Shown here in pieces: positions 24,622 through 34,500 of a stretch of DNA of 39,469 nt. This stretch comes from Bacteroidales bacterium (GTDB taxonomy: Bacteria; Bacteroidota; Bacteroidia; Bacteroidales; VadinHA17). The stretch's first letter is position 1. Each line of letters begins with the position of its first letter. The stretch covers positions 1 through 39,469 of the forward strand of contig JAUVKT010000016.1 of NCBI GenBank assembly GCA_030596125.1. Direction: 5' to 3'. Under the pieces are notes generated by a model. It saw only the letters and a program-made list of their open reading frames with translations, was not told where the DNA came from and searched no databases. Position numbers and translations under genes: made by a program.

Positions 24622-26106
24622 ATGAAAAATAAATCAGACAAAATTTCAAGACGTTCGTTTATTGGTAAAACCGGAGCTGTTGCTGCCGGGCTCACTGTTG
24701 TTCCAAGTTATGTGGTTAGCGGATTGGGACATAAAGCGCCGAGTGATAAACTTAATATTGCCGGAATTGGAGTAGGGGGTATGGGAAACTCAGACCTGAT
24801 GGCACTTAAGGATACGGAGAACATTGTTGCTGTTTGTGATGTTGATTGGGCCTATGCAAAGAAGAATATGGATGCATATTCAAAGGCAAAGCAATACTGG
24901 GACTTCCGTAAAATGTATGATGAGATGGGTAAGGATATTGATGCTGTAGTTATTGCTACTGCTGACCATACTCATGCCATTACTGCTGCCAATGCCATTG
25001 ATATGGGTAAACATGTATATGTTCAGAAGCCATTAACTCATACTGTTTATGAGTCAAGATTGCTTACCAAACTTGCTGCTAAGAACAAAGTGGCAACCCA
25101 GATGGGAAACCAGGGAGCATCACTTGAAGGTGTAAACAAGGTGATCGAATGGATCCAAAACGGTGAAATAGGTGAAGTAACAAGGGTGGAGGCATTTACA
25201 GACAGGCCAATCTGGCCCCAGGGATTAAATCGTCCTGAGGAGATGCCTGTGCCGGATACTCTTAACTGGGACCTGTTTATTGGCCCTGCTAAGATGCGGC
25301 CATATAACAGTATTTATACCCCATGGAATTTCAGGGGATGGTGGGATTTTGGTACCGGTGCACTTGGTGATATGGCATGTCATATACTGCATCCTGTATT
25401 TGCCGGTTTGAAGTTGACATACCCCACAAAAGTACAGGGAAGTTCTACCCTGTTATTAACTGATTGTGCTCCAAACGCTGAAATGGTAAAGTTGGTTTAT
25501 CCGGCAAGAGAAGACAGATCAGATTATAAGATTAAACTGCCTGAAGTTGAGGTAACATGGTATGATGGCGGACTACAGCCAATGAAACCCGAAGGCTGGC
25601 CTGAAGGCAGGGATATGAATCATCATGGAGGTGGAGTTATCTTCCACGGCACTAAGGATAAGCTTATTTGTGGTTGCTATGGAAGAGCCCCATGGCTCCT
25701 GTCAGGAAGAACACCTGATGTTGCGGAAACTGAAAGAAGGGTTACAGTAAATCATGAAATGGATTGGGCACGGGCTTGTAAGGAGAATCCGGAAAGCCGC
25801 ATGAAGCCTAAATCAGATTTCTCTGAGGCAGGTCCTTTTAATGAGATGGTAGTGATGGGAGTTCTTGCAGTCAGACTTCAGGGTCTTAATAAGGAACTTG
25901 AATGGGATGGCGAGAAAATGGAATTCACCAATATTGGCGATAATGAGGAGCTGAAGATAGTTCTTGAGGATAATTTCAGTATTAAGGATGGTCATCCTAC
26001 ATTCAATAAGGTGTGGACAGATCCGATGAATGCAAAAGAGTTTGCAAGTGAGATGATAAAACACACCTACCGTGATGGCTGGTCAATTCCGGATATGCCA
26101 AAATAG
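24622..26106 (+). CDS. Tat-exported Gfo/Idh/MocA oxidoreductase
   Basis: I use the ATG at 24622 (494 residues) instead of an in-frame TTG at 24598. The N-terminus has a classic Tat signal, ISRRSFIGKTGAVAAGL (twin Arg 10-11). The Rossmann motif IAGIGVGGMGNSD lies at 46-58, the acidic end of strand 2 is VAVCDVDW, and the superfamily EKP reads QKP at 135-137. The C-terminal half shows GWWDFGTGALGDMACH and MNHHGGGVIFHGTKDKL. It should work in the periplasm with pre-bound NAD. A DUF1080 gene follows 45 bases later on the same strand; that pairing is common and suggests oxidation of a glycoside to a 3-keto form, then hydrolysis. Confidence 0.9.
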   Translation: MKNKSDKISRRSFIGKTGAVAAGLTVVPSYVVSGLGHKAPSDKLNIAGIGVGGMGNSDLMALKDTENIVAVCDVDWAYAKKNMDAYSKAKQYWDFRKMYDEMGKDIDAVVIATADHTHAITAANAIDMGKHVYVQKPLTHTVYESRLLTKLAAKNKVATQMGNQGASLEGVNKVIEWIQNGEIGEVTRVEAFTDRPIWPQGLNRPEEMPVPDTLNWDLFIGPAKMRPYNSIYTPWNFRGWWDFGTGALGDMACHILHPVFAGLKLTYPTKVQGSSTLLLTDCAPNAEMVKLVYPAREDRSDYKIKLPEVEVTWYDGGLQPMKPEGWPEGRDMNHHGGGVIFHGTKDKLICGCYGRAPWLLSGRTPDVAETERRVTVNHEMDWARACKENPESRMKPKSDFSEAGPFNEMVVMGVLAVRLQGLNKELEWDGEKMEFTNIGDNEELKIVLEDNFSIKDGHPTFNKVWTDPMNAKEFASEMIKHTYRDGWSIPDMPK

Positions 26107-26151
26107 GAACAGGTGGATTAATTATATTTATAAATTTAAAATTTAAGGAGT

Positions 26152-26880
26152 ATGAAATTATTTAATGTTTTGATTATGGTTTCGTTGGCAGCATTTCTTG
26201 CTGTCTCATGCGGACCATCATCCGAAAATGCCAAAAAGGCTGAAGAGGACTGGGTTGTTTTGTTCGATGGGACATCTACTGATAACTTCAGAAGTTATGG
26301 TAAGGAGACATTCCCTGAGCAGGGCTGGATAATTGAAGATGGAGCACTTAAGGTAGAAGGATCAGGAAAAGGTGAAGCCGGCGGTGGAGGTGGTGATATT
26401 ATTACCATTAATAAGTATGGTGATTTTGAACTGAGCCTTGAATGGAAAGTCTCTGAAGGTGGTAACAGTGGGATCTTTTACCTGGCCCAGGAGTTGGAAG
26501 GTAAACCTATCTATGTGTCATCACCTGAAATGCAGATTCTTGACAACGAAAAGCATATCGATGCCAACCTTGGTAAAGAGGGCAACAGGCAGGCAGGATC
26601 GCTTTATGATCTGATACCCGCTGTTCCTCAGAATGCAAAACCTGCGGGAGAGTGGAATCATATTAAGATTCTTGTTTATAAGGGGACTGTTGTCCACTGG
26701 ATGAATGGGGAAAATGTTCTTGAGTACCATCTGTGGACTGACGCATGGAAAGAGATGTGTGCAAATTCCAAATTTAAGAATTGGCCAGACTTTGTGGATC
26801 CGGCCGAAGAGGGCCATATTGGACTCCAGGATCATGGAGATGATGTATGGTTCAGGAATATTAAAATCAGGGAGTTATAA
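26152..26880 (+). CDS. 3-keto-disaccharide hydrolase (DUF1080) family lipoprotein
   Basis: The 242-residue protein has a lipoprotein signal peptide with lipobox AVSC (Cys20). The DUF1080 concanavalin-like domain follows: WVVLFDGTSTDNFRSYG, WIIEDGALKVEG, FELSLEWKVSEGGNSGIFYL (92-111) and the C-terminal GHIGLQDHGDDVWFRNIKI. The family hydrolyses 3-keto-glycosides made by Gfo/Idh-type dehydrogenases, and it would sit on the outer or inner membrane facing the periplasm. It is the last gene of the operon and is followed by an intrinsic terminator. AAGGAG lies only one base before the ATG, too close for a normal Shine-Dalgarno role. Confidence 0.9.
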   Translation: MKLFNVLIMVSLAAFLAVSCGPSSENAKKAEEDWVVLFDGTSTDNFRSYGKETFPEQGWIIEDGALKVEGSGKGEAGGGGGDIITINKYGDFELSLEWKVSEGGNSGIFYLAQELEGKPIYVSSPEMQILDNEKHIDANLGKEGNRQAGSLYDLIPAVPQNAKPAGEWNHIKILVYKGTVVHWMNGENVLEYHLWTDAWKEMCANSKFKNWPDFVDPAEEGHIGLQDHGDDVWFRNIKIREL

Positions 26881-26900
26881 GATAATAATTCAAAAAAATA

Positions 26901-26931
26901 AAAAGCCTTGCTATACAGCAGGGCTTTTTTT
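26901..26931 (+). terminator. Intrinsic terminator after the DUF1080 gene
   Basis: AAAGCC-t-TGCT and AGCA-g-GGCTTT form a stem around the loop ATAC, followed by a T-run to 26931. It lies 20 bases after the stop at 26880. The A-tract on its 5' side could let it work in the other direction too. Confidence 0.85.
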
Positions 26932-26940
26932 GTTAAGATT

Positions 26941-26990
26941 GTCATTTCGAGCGATTCCGGTATTTTCCGGAAGACGAGAAATCTGTATCT
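26941..26990. repeat. Dispersed palindromic repeat (GTCATTTCGA type)
   Basis: GTCATTTCGAGCG leads into a hairpin TTCCGG-tattt-TCCGGAA and then GACGAGAAATCTG. This is the same general layout as the 218-305 element (GTCATT..., short GC hairpin, GARGAATCT-like end). GAGAAATCT at 26976-26984 also has a perfect inverted copy at 27007-27015, inside the end of the HD gene. Confidence 0.6.
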
Positions 26991-27004
26991 TAATAATCAA
27001 AGAA

Positions 27005-27586
27005 TTAGATTTCTCCCCCGAAAAGTCCAATCTCTTCAGCAACCTCACGCATTCCCATAATACAATCGTTGATCAGCTCAGGAATTTCCACACCTAACAT
27101 TTCGGCTCCCCTTTCGATAACATCTCTGTTAACACCGGCTGCGAATCGTTTGTCTTTCCATTTCTTTTTTACAGATTTCACCTGCATATCCATTACGCTT
27201 TTTGACGGCCTTACCAAGGCGCTTGTTGTAACGAGGCCGGTTAATTCATCCATGGCATACAGAGTTTTTTCGAGCTTGCTCAGAGGTTCCACATTTGTAA
27301 CTATATTCCATCCATGACTCATTACCGCCCTGATATACTCCTCGGGCCAATTGTTCTTTTTCAGTATCTCTTCGGTTTTTGTGCAATGTATTTCAGGATA
27401 CATCTCGTAGTCAAGATCATGAATAAGACCGATAACTCCCCATTTGTCTTCATCTTCACTGTTCTTGCGTGCCATATACCTCATAACACCCTCAACACTT
27501 AAGGCATGTTTCAACAAGCTTTCAGATTTGTTATATTCTTTAAAAAGTTTTATTGCATCGTTCCTGTCAGGAATATAATTGCTCAT
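27005..27586 (-). CDS. HD-domain hydrolase
   Basis: The 193-residue protein carries HD-superfamily metal ligands: His in LLKHALSVE (about 27), the HD doublet in GLIHDLDYE (about 55-56), His in the CTKTEE region, and SHGWN near 90, followed by an Asp in YAMDELTGLV. This is the compact HDIG-type fold, a metal-dependent phosphohydrolase acting on nucleotides or similar phosphate esters. No fused domain gives away the substrate. It lies 41 bases downstream of the protease gene on the same strand and could be read from the same transcript, though no functional link is obvious. Confidence 0.88.
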   Translation of the reverse strand: MSNYIPDRNDAIKLFKEYNKSESLLKHALSVEGVMRYMARKNSEDEDKWGVIGLIHDLDYEMYPEIHCTKTEEILKKNNWPEEYIRAVMSHGWNIVTNVEPLSKLEKTLYAMDELTGLVTTSALVRPSKSVMDMQVKSVKKKWKDKRFAAGVNRDVIERGAEMLGVEIPELINDCIMGMREVAEEIGLFGGEI

Positions 27587-27627
27587 AACATTTTTAAGTT
27601 TTAATGAACGGGAGTTATTTCAGGTAA

Positions 27628-30600
27628 TCAAAGTTTCAGCAATCTGTAAATATATGTACCCTCAGATGATGAAATTTTGAGGATATAGGTACCCTGCTGC
27701 AATAATCCTGAATTCATGGATATTACCTCACCGTGCAAAATAAACCGGTTTTTCCTGGTGATCAATATAATTCCTGATGGTGTGATAACCTCAATGGTAA
27801 CATTATGAAATTCCCCTTTGCTCTGGATAGAAATTTGATCTTTAAAAGGATTAGGAGCTATTTTGAATTCGTTGCTGTTAATAATAACATCATTAATGCC
27901 AGTGCTAATCACAACGCTTTTCGTTGTGTCATTTAAAGCATAGTCATCGGGTGAGGTTTGGTAAATACTTATTGAATAGGTCCCTTCAGAGGAGAAATCA
28001 AATAGCTGCATAAAGGTTAACTGAGTTGTATCTCCCGGAATCAGATCAACATTGAATGTTTCGTTTACAGCCTGATTATTATCAACAATATAGGTCAGAG
28101 AAACAGTAGAAAGTGTATCCCTCCCGATGTTTGTTAACTCAACAGTGATCTCTTCATCATGATACTCCTTATTAGGAACAGGGTTGATAATCTTATTCAG
28201 GGTAATATCATTATCAAGGAACGAAAGGAGAGGGAATCTTACCATGTCGATCCATGCCCTGTCGCTGCCGTGAGCTAAAGAGTGATCCTTGGAGTAGACC
28301 CACTCAAGATAATGAATCCCGGGGTTAAGCGGAACTATAGCCTGTTGCCACTCTGTTTCACCTGAGTCTTTTTCGTATTGTACGCTGTCTGAATAAAAAT
28401 AGAACCAGTCATAGGTATTTTCAGAAGAGACTTTATACCAGAATCTTAAAGTGTCATTTTCTGGTAAATTCAGATACATACTCAATATCGACTTTTGATT
28501 GGCCGAAATATATGCTGAGTGAGCTGAATACAAATTATTGTATGGTAAACTATTGTCAATAACCCACGGGTGATCTCCACTATTACTCCATGGGAATGTT
28601 GAAAAATTCTGCACCTCGAAATCTTCTGTTGTGCTGCCGGCGATAAAACTGAGAGATTTGCTGCTATAGTATGGCAGGGCTTCAACTTTACTCTCAAAAC
28701 CGATGATCTCTGCTTCAGGTGTGTCGGCTGCCAGGGTTGCACGGATCGGTATCTCCACTATCTCAGAGGGATTGACAATACCTGTGGGTATAGAGCTATA
28801 ATCAAATGTTATATAACTGTTTATATTTGAAAGGGACAGGTTACCCATATATGGACTGGATCCGTTATTGGTAATTCTGAATATAACATCAAACGTTTCA
28901 CCTGCTTCAGGCAGACCGTTTCCATTGCCGGTGACGGTATCATCAATATAACTATCGACTACTGCCGGTTCGGGCCCATGCAGACTGATATCCAGATTAA
29001 AATCAAAGATATTAATGCCGTAATATATTTTAATATTAAGGGGAACAATCTCAAGATCAGGGATACTATCTGCAATTGTAATATTAAAAGCATCTATGGT
29101 CATCTCAGACAGGGCAGGTACTGCTCCTATTAAAATGTAATTATTTGTTATAGTAATATATTCCGATGATGATGTAACAGTTGCATAAACATTATCAACG
29201 CCTGTGTTACCTGCATTTTGGAGATCAATTGAGAGAGAAATTTGCTCCGAATAGTCAGCAAGGTTATTACTGTTTCCAAGAGGATCATTGGCATTTACAT
29301 CTGTTATACTGATCCATGCTGTATCTGGCAAAGCAAAATAGATAGTTTTGATTATGGGGATCATATTCTGGCCGGTTATTACTACCTGGCATGAATCTTT
29401 CTCTAAAACAGGAATATTAAGATTCACTGCACCCGAAGGGGTGGCGTGTGTTGCATCCCATAGTGTGCCAAAATGAGAAATGGCCACGTATGAAAACGGA
29501 TCAACAGTAAGGCCAAAACTTTTCAGATCACGAGGCAGGGTGTCGGGCAGTACAATATCGAAGGTCCCGGGGATGCCAACAAAAGGGGTTATTGACGGAT
29601 CTCCAAGTAGTACATAATACTCCCAATAATATTTTTTCCATGGACTGGTACTCGATAATACAGCAAGATTTCCTGCAAAAACAGTCTGACCGAGTGAAGT
29701 GTACCAGTCTGAAGGGATTTCGCCATTTGAATGAAAAAGTCTGTCATAAAAACCCGGACCGGAATCTTCGTATGTTGGTGTGGATGATATTGATGAGACA
29801 CCCACGGCCCAGTAGAAGTCTTCATCCCAGTATGAATCAACAGTACAACCTATAAATGCGAGAGCTCCCTTGTTTTCAGCTCTGACAAAAGATGAACCAA
29901 AATTGTTTGAGTCAGTAAACTGGGCTGTTTTACACGCATTGCTGATAATAACAGGATATCTCGATTGGTTGGTCATGGTTGCAGGAAATGAATAATCAAT
30001 GCCGGTAGATACCCAGGCGGTCGGAGAACCATGACCGGTGTAGTTTACAAATCCTACTCCACTGTTGAACAAGGTTTTTACAGAATCATACATGATAGCT
30101 CTAAGCGAAGCATCATTCTGATGGTAAAAAGCATAAGGTGTTACCTTGTTGTCTTTATTAAGGTAGTTGTTATGTCCGTAAAACAGTTGTCCATTGATAT
30201 ATGATACATGACCGGCATCATATCCTGCAACAAGCATTGCATTTCTGAAATGATCTATGGTATCACCAAATTCGAATCTTTCGTATTGCAAAATTTTGCT
30301 GACAATGGCTTTCATCTGGCTTGTATCCTTAGCCGGTAATCTGCCCGTAAACATATCAGGGAGGTAATCACCTTCGCCATCAAACTCACTGTAATACAGG
30401 TCAGATAAACCAGAAGCACCTTCTGACTGGGGAATGATATTCAGGTCTCCGGCAATCATCAGGTAATCAGGGGCAGGTGACTCATCAGTGGCATTCTGGT
30501 AGATATAGGTAAGTGTGTCTTTTATCGATTCATAATTCCTTTCCAGACCATTTTCCCCCACATATAACTCAATAACGTTATAACCCTTTACTCTTTTCCA

Positions 30601-31413
30601 GTCAGCAAGCGGTTTAAGATGTTTTTTCATTGAGGTGTCCGACAATATTATCAATCCGGAAGGGAGGAGCGAAAATGTTGGAACTACATCTTCCTCATTA
30701 TAATAGATAAGTCCTTTATTTAGCAGGCCTTTAATATTATCTGATTTAAGACCTTTTATTTGCGGAACCGGTGAAGAAGAACTGTTAAATTCAATAATTA
30801 TATCCATCGACTCTATCAGGTCAATATAATTTGATGCAGCATGGTATATAACCGGATTAACCTGCAATACCCCGATAGTCTGGCCTCTTATTATACCATT
30901 GGTTGTAATGGTAACGGTATCCCTTAATACCGGAAAATCTGTTTTGTAAGCAGAGTGTTTTTTTACAAAAGGTCTATCCTGTGGAATCTCATTTTTAGTA
31001 ATTCCCGGCTGAGCAGGGAACATTTGCCCAGAGAAACCTCTGCTACCCGGGTAAATGCGGGTAGTAATAATCTTTTGAAGTTTAATATCGGTTATTTCAA
31101 TATCAGTAAGATCTATTAGTCTGCTTAATGCCGGTATTGCCGGAATTCCTTCATCAGTTATATGTGTGTGTCCGGGAATCTCGCATGTGAAATACTCTTC
31201 CTGTCCGGCTATCCTCTTTTTGAAAACAGGAATGTCTGAAGAGTAGTGCAATACAATCCTGTTTTGCTCAATTGTGACCAAATTGATACCCTTTTTATTT
31301 TCTTGCCCTGTTTCTACAGATTCATCTGTTTGCCTGGCATTGAGTGCAAACGAAATAAAAAGAGTAAGATTGAGTAATATGACGGTTTTACGAAATGTTC
31401 TCAAATCCAACAC
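27628..31413 (-). CDS. Gingipain-like C25 peptidase with T9SS C-terminal sorting domain
   Basis: The 1,261-residue protein has a signal peptide (VILLNLTLFISFALNA), a gingipain propeptide-like region to about 240, and a C25 catalytic domain at about 245-630. The catalytic dyad is visible as His461 in NYTGHGSPTAW and Cys494 in IISNACKTAQF. Then come Ig-like beta domains, a jelly-roll-like region near 970-1080 (SFSTFPWSN-type adhesin module), another Ig-like CARDB-type domain, and a type A sorting domain from about 1175 (FKIAPNPFKDQISI to YIYRLLKL). The type IX system would export it to the cell surface or outside. No ATG begins it; GTG at 31413 or TTG at 31404 are the likely starts. Cleavage specificity cannot be read. 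Confidence 0.92.
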   Translation of the reverse strand: MLDLRTFRKTVILLNLTLFISFALNARQTDESVETGQENKKGINLVTIEQNRIVLHYSSDIPVFKKRIAGQEEYFTCEIPGHTHITDEGIPAIPALSRLIDLTDIEITDIKLQKIITTRIYPGSRGFSGQMFPAQPGITKNEIPQDRPFVKKHSAYKTDFPVLRDTVTITTNGIIRGQTIGVLQVNPVIYHAASNYIDLIESMDIIIEFNSSSSPVPQIKGLKSDNIKGLLNKGLIYYNEEDVVPTFSLLPSGLIILSDTSMKKHLKPLADWKRVKGYNVIELYVGENGLERNYESIKDTLTYIYQNATDESPAPDYLMIAGDLNIIPQSEGASGLSDLYYSEFDGEGDYLPDMFTGRLPAKDTSQMKAIVSKILQYERFEFGDTIDHFRNAMLVAGYDAGHVSYINGQLFYGHNNYLNKDNKVTPYAFYHQNDASLRAIMYDSVKTLFNSGVGFVNYTGHGSPTAWVSTGIDYSFPATMTNQSRYPVIISNACKTAQFTDSNNFGSSFVRAENKGALAFIGCTVDSYWDEDFYWAVGVSSISSTPTYEDSGPGFYDRLFHSNGEIPSDWYTSLGQTVFAGNLAVLSSTSPWKKYYWEYYVLLGDPSITPFVGIPGTFDIVLPDTLPRDLKSFGLTVDPFSYVAISHFGTLWDATHATPSGAVNLNIPVLEKDSCQVVITGQNMIPIIKTIYFALPDTAWISITDVNANDPLGNSNNLADYSEQISLSIDLQNAGNTGVDNVYATVTSSSEYITITNNYILIGAVPALSEMTIDAFNITIADSIPDLEIVPLNIKIYYGINIFDFNLDISLHGPEPAVVDSYIDDTVTGNGNGLPEAGETFDVIFRITNNGSSPYMGNLSLSNINSYITFDYSSIPTGIVNPSEIVEIPIRATLAADTPEAEIIGFESKVEALPYYSSKSLSFIAGSTTEDFEVQNFSTFPWSNSGDHPWVIDNSLPYNNLYSAHSAYISANQKSILSMYLNLPENDTLRFWYKVSSENTYDWFYFYSDSVQYEKDSGETEWQQAIVPLNPGIHYLEWVYSKDHSLAHGSDRAWIDMVRFPLLSFLDNDITLNKIINPVPNKEYHDEEITVELTNIGRDTLSTVSLTYIVDNNQAVNETFNVDLIPGDTTQLTFMQLFDFSSEGTYSISIYQTSPDDYALNDTTKSVVISTGINDVIINSNEFKIAPNPFKDQISIQSKGEFHNVTIEVITPSGIILITRKNRFILHGEVISMNSGLLQQGTYILKISSSEGTYIYRLLKL

Positions 31414-31553
31414 AATATCTAAAACTTAAGTATCCTAAATCCTGTTGACAATATAATAAATAACTTTTATTATTAAAACTTATGATGATTATGATTGTAC
31501 TACAGGATTTGTATCTTTATATGTTTAATAGTAAAGAAAACCAGTTCTAATCC

Positions 31554-34500
31554 ATGAAAAGGAAAGTCCTATTTGTAATTATTGTTCTGTTTGCTATACA
31601 GATTACCAATGGCCAGGTCAATATTGAGGGTACTCCTATTATTCATTCATATAACACAATGATTACTGGGGGACATGAACAGAATCACTCAATTATGAGG
31701 GATAACAGGGGTGTTATGTATTTTGGTAATGAATCGAAAGGAATCATCGAGTACGACGGTGTCAACTGGCGGATCATCCCGGTTAGTAATAATCCCAGGA
31801 TTCTTGCTCTTGAAAAAGATCCGGAGGGAACAATATTTATTTCAGGGCCATATGAGTTGGGTTATCTTAGACCAGGCATGGCCGGCAATCTGGAATACGT
31901 TTCTCTTATTCCAAAGGTGGATTCCATGATCCTGGAAAGGATGGGGGATGTTTTTGATATTCAATATTTTGATGGTGAGATTTACTACTGTACAAAAGAC
32001 CGCCTTTTTGTTTACAATAAGGCCACAGATGAGCTACGGAATATTCACAATGGAGATGATTTTTATACGGCTATCAGGTTATTTAGTGTTCATGATAAAC
32101 TAATTGTTGCAGATAACAGATCCGGATTGGTCGAGTTAACAGGTGATACACTTAAGTTTCTTCCCGGGGGTGAAAAATTCAGTAGAATTATTAGTTTGTC
32201 GATATTAGAGTATAATTCTACTAAAGTCCTGGTGGGAACATATAATTATGGTATCATTTTATACGATATTGTCTCCGGAGAAGTTGATCCAGGTTTTGTT
32301 GATTCTGAATTAAATGAGCAACTTAAGATTGACCATGTATATAACGGAGTAAAACTCCCTGATGGCAATTTTGCTTTTGGCACAACTGCAGGGGGGGTTT
32401 ATATATTTGATGCTAGTGGTAATCTTGTGGAAAAATATTCCAATACTACATCTCCTCTCGAAGATGATCAGATATGGGCAATTTATCTCGACACTGTTAA
32501 CGGATCAAATAACCAGTTATGGATTAACAGTTATGGTTATATAAACAGAGTTTCATATAATGTGCCATTCAGGATACTGGGACAGGAAAACAATCTTACT
32601 TATGCGCTTAATGACCTTTGTGAGTTTAATGGTACTCTTTATGTTTCAGGCGATAAGGGAATTCTAAAGAGAAATTACCTGGAAGAAAAGGTTTATTTTA
32701 CAAAAATTGAGGGGATCAATGACCAGACTTTTTCACTGGTTCCGTTTAAGTCGGATGGCAGGGAGTTCTTACTGGCAGGTACGATAGACGGACTTTACAT
32801 TATTAATGAAAAGGATGAGTGCAGGTTGCTATCCGATCTGCTGAGTAACAAGCCCCCTGATTATAGTCCGGCCAATGTTAAGTCAATTCGTAAATCTGAT
32901 GAGTATGAAGGTCTGTTTTTTCTGGGTCTTAATCGAAATATTAGAATTATCAGATATCAGAATAAGAGATGGTACATTGTAAATGATGTAAATGATAACA
33001 TAATAGGAAGTGTTCAGTCGATAATAGAAGAGTCTGAGAATAAGCTCTGGTTTGCTACGGGAAATCCCAACGGGTTGTATACTCTCTTTATGAATGAGAC
33101 AGATACGATAGTTTCAGAATACACCGGAAATGAACTGGCCGATATTCAGATAAATTTCGTTACTGATATAGATGGGAAAATTATAATAGCAACTAATAAT
33201 GGTATCTATAAGTTTAACCCGGATTCCGGTCTGTTTGAGCCTGACAAGCAATTAATGAATAAGACACTCGATAATCTTAACTATTACAATGTGTGGGCAC
33301 TTCGTAGTAATTACAATTTTGTAAGCGGGGAGGATTATCAGAACTTTGATTTTATTGTTACACCCGACAGTTCAGATATTGTTACACCGCTTTTATTGCT
33401 TCCAAAGACTACAACATTTGATCTTCTCTGTATGGATAACTTGATTTGGCTTCCGAAGTCGAAAGAGATTTATGTCTTTGATTGTGAAAATCTTGATAAT
33501 TATGTTGATCAGAATGATGTTCTGATCAGGAAGGTTGTGATCAGCAGGGATTCTGTAATTTTCTGGGGCACATTTTTTGAAATAAATGAGCATGGTAATC
33601 ATATCCCGGTTAAACATCAGACGTTGATGCAAATTCCAAAAATAAGCCATAGCTATAATGATATTTCATTTCAATGGTCTTCAAATAATCTTGTTGTTGA
33701 GGATAGTACTGTTTATAGTTATATGATTGAAGGCTTTGACAATGACTGGTCTAACTGGGCGAAGGTTTATTACAAAGACTATACAAATTTCCCTCAGGGA
33801 AAATATAAGTTCAAAATTAAAGCCCGTACATTAACAAGAGTTGTAAGTGATGTGACCGTTTATGAATTTGAGATTTTGCGCCCATGGTATTTGAGTGTGG
33901 TAGCAATTATTGGTTATGTTATACTTGGTGTTTTGTTTATATGGCTTATCATAAAGATATATACCCGCAGACTAATAAATGAGAATATCAGACTGGAAGG
34001 AATAGTCACGGAACGTACCGAGGAGGTGGTAAGACAAAAAGAGGAACTTGAAGATAGTATACATTATGCCAGCCGAATTCAAAGGGCAATACTGCCATCC
34101 GAAACGGCTTTACAAGGTAAGGTTGAGGACTATTTTATCCTGTTTAAACCGAGGGATATTGTAAGTGGAGACTTTTATTGGATTTCAGAGAAGGGCCCAA
34201 GACTGTTTATAGTAGCAGCAGATTGTACTGGTCATGGTGTTCCCGGGGCTTTTATGAGTATTCTGGGAATTTCTTTTCTCGATGAGATTATTAATAAAAG
34301 TGATACTGCCGATACTGATAAGATACTAAATGAACTCAGGTTGCACATAACTAACTCTTTAAAACAAATGGGGGAGAGCGATGAGGAGACAAAGGATGGA
34401 ATGGACCTGGGTTTACTGATGATTAATCATAGCGAAGAGAGTATAGAGTTTTCAGGAGCATATAATCCTTGCTGGAAAGTGCGGCCTATGACTGATGATG

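Noticed and set aside
26145-26150. AAGGAG as the ribosome binding site of the DUF1080 gene
   Set aside because: Only one base separates it from the ATG, too close for pairing with 16S rRNA during initiation.
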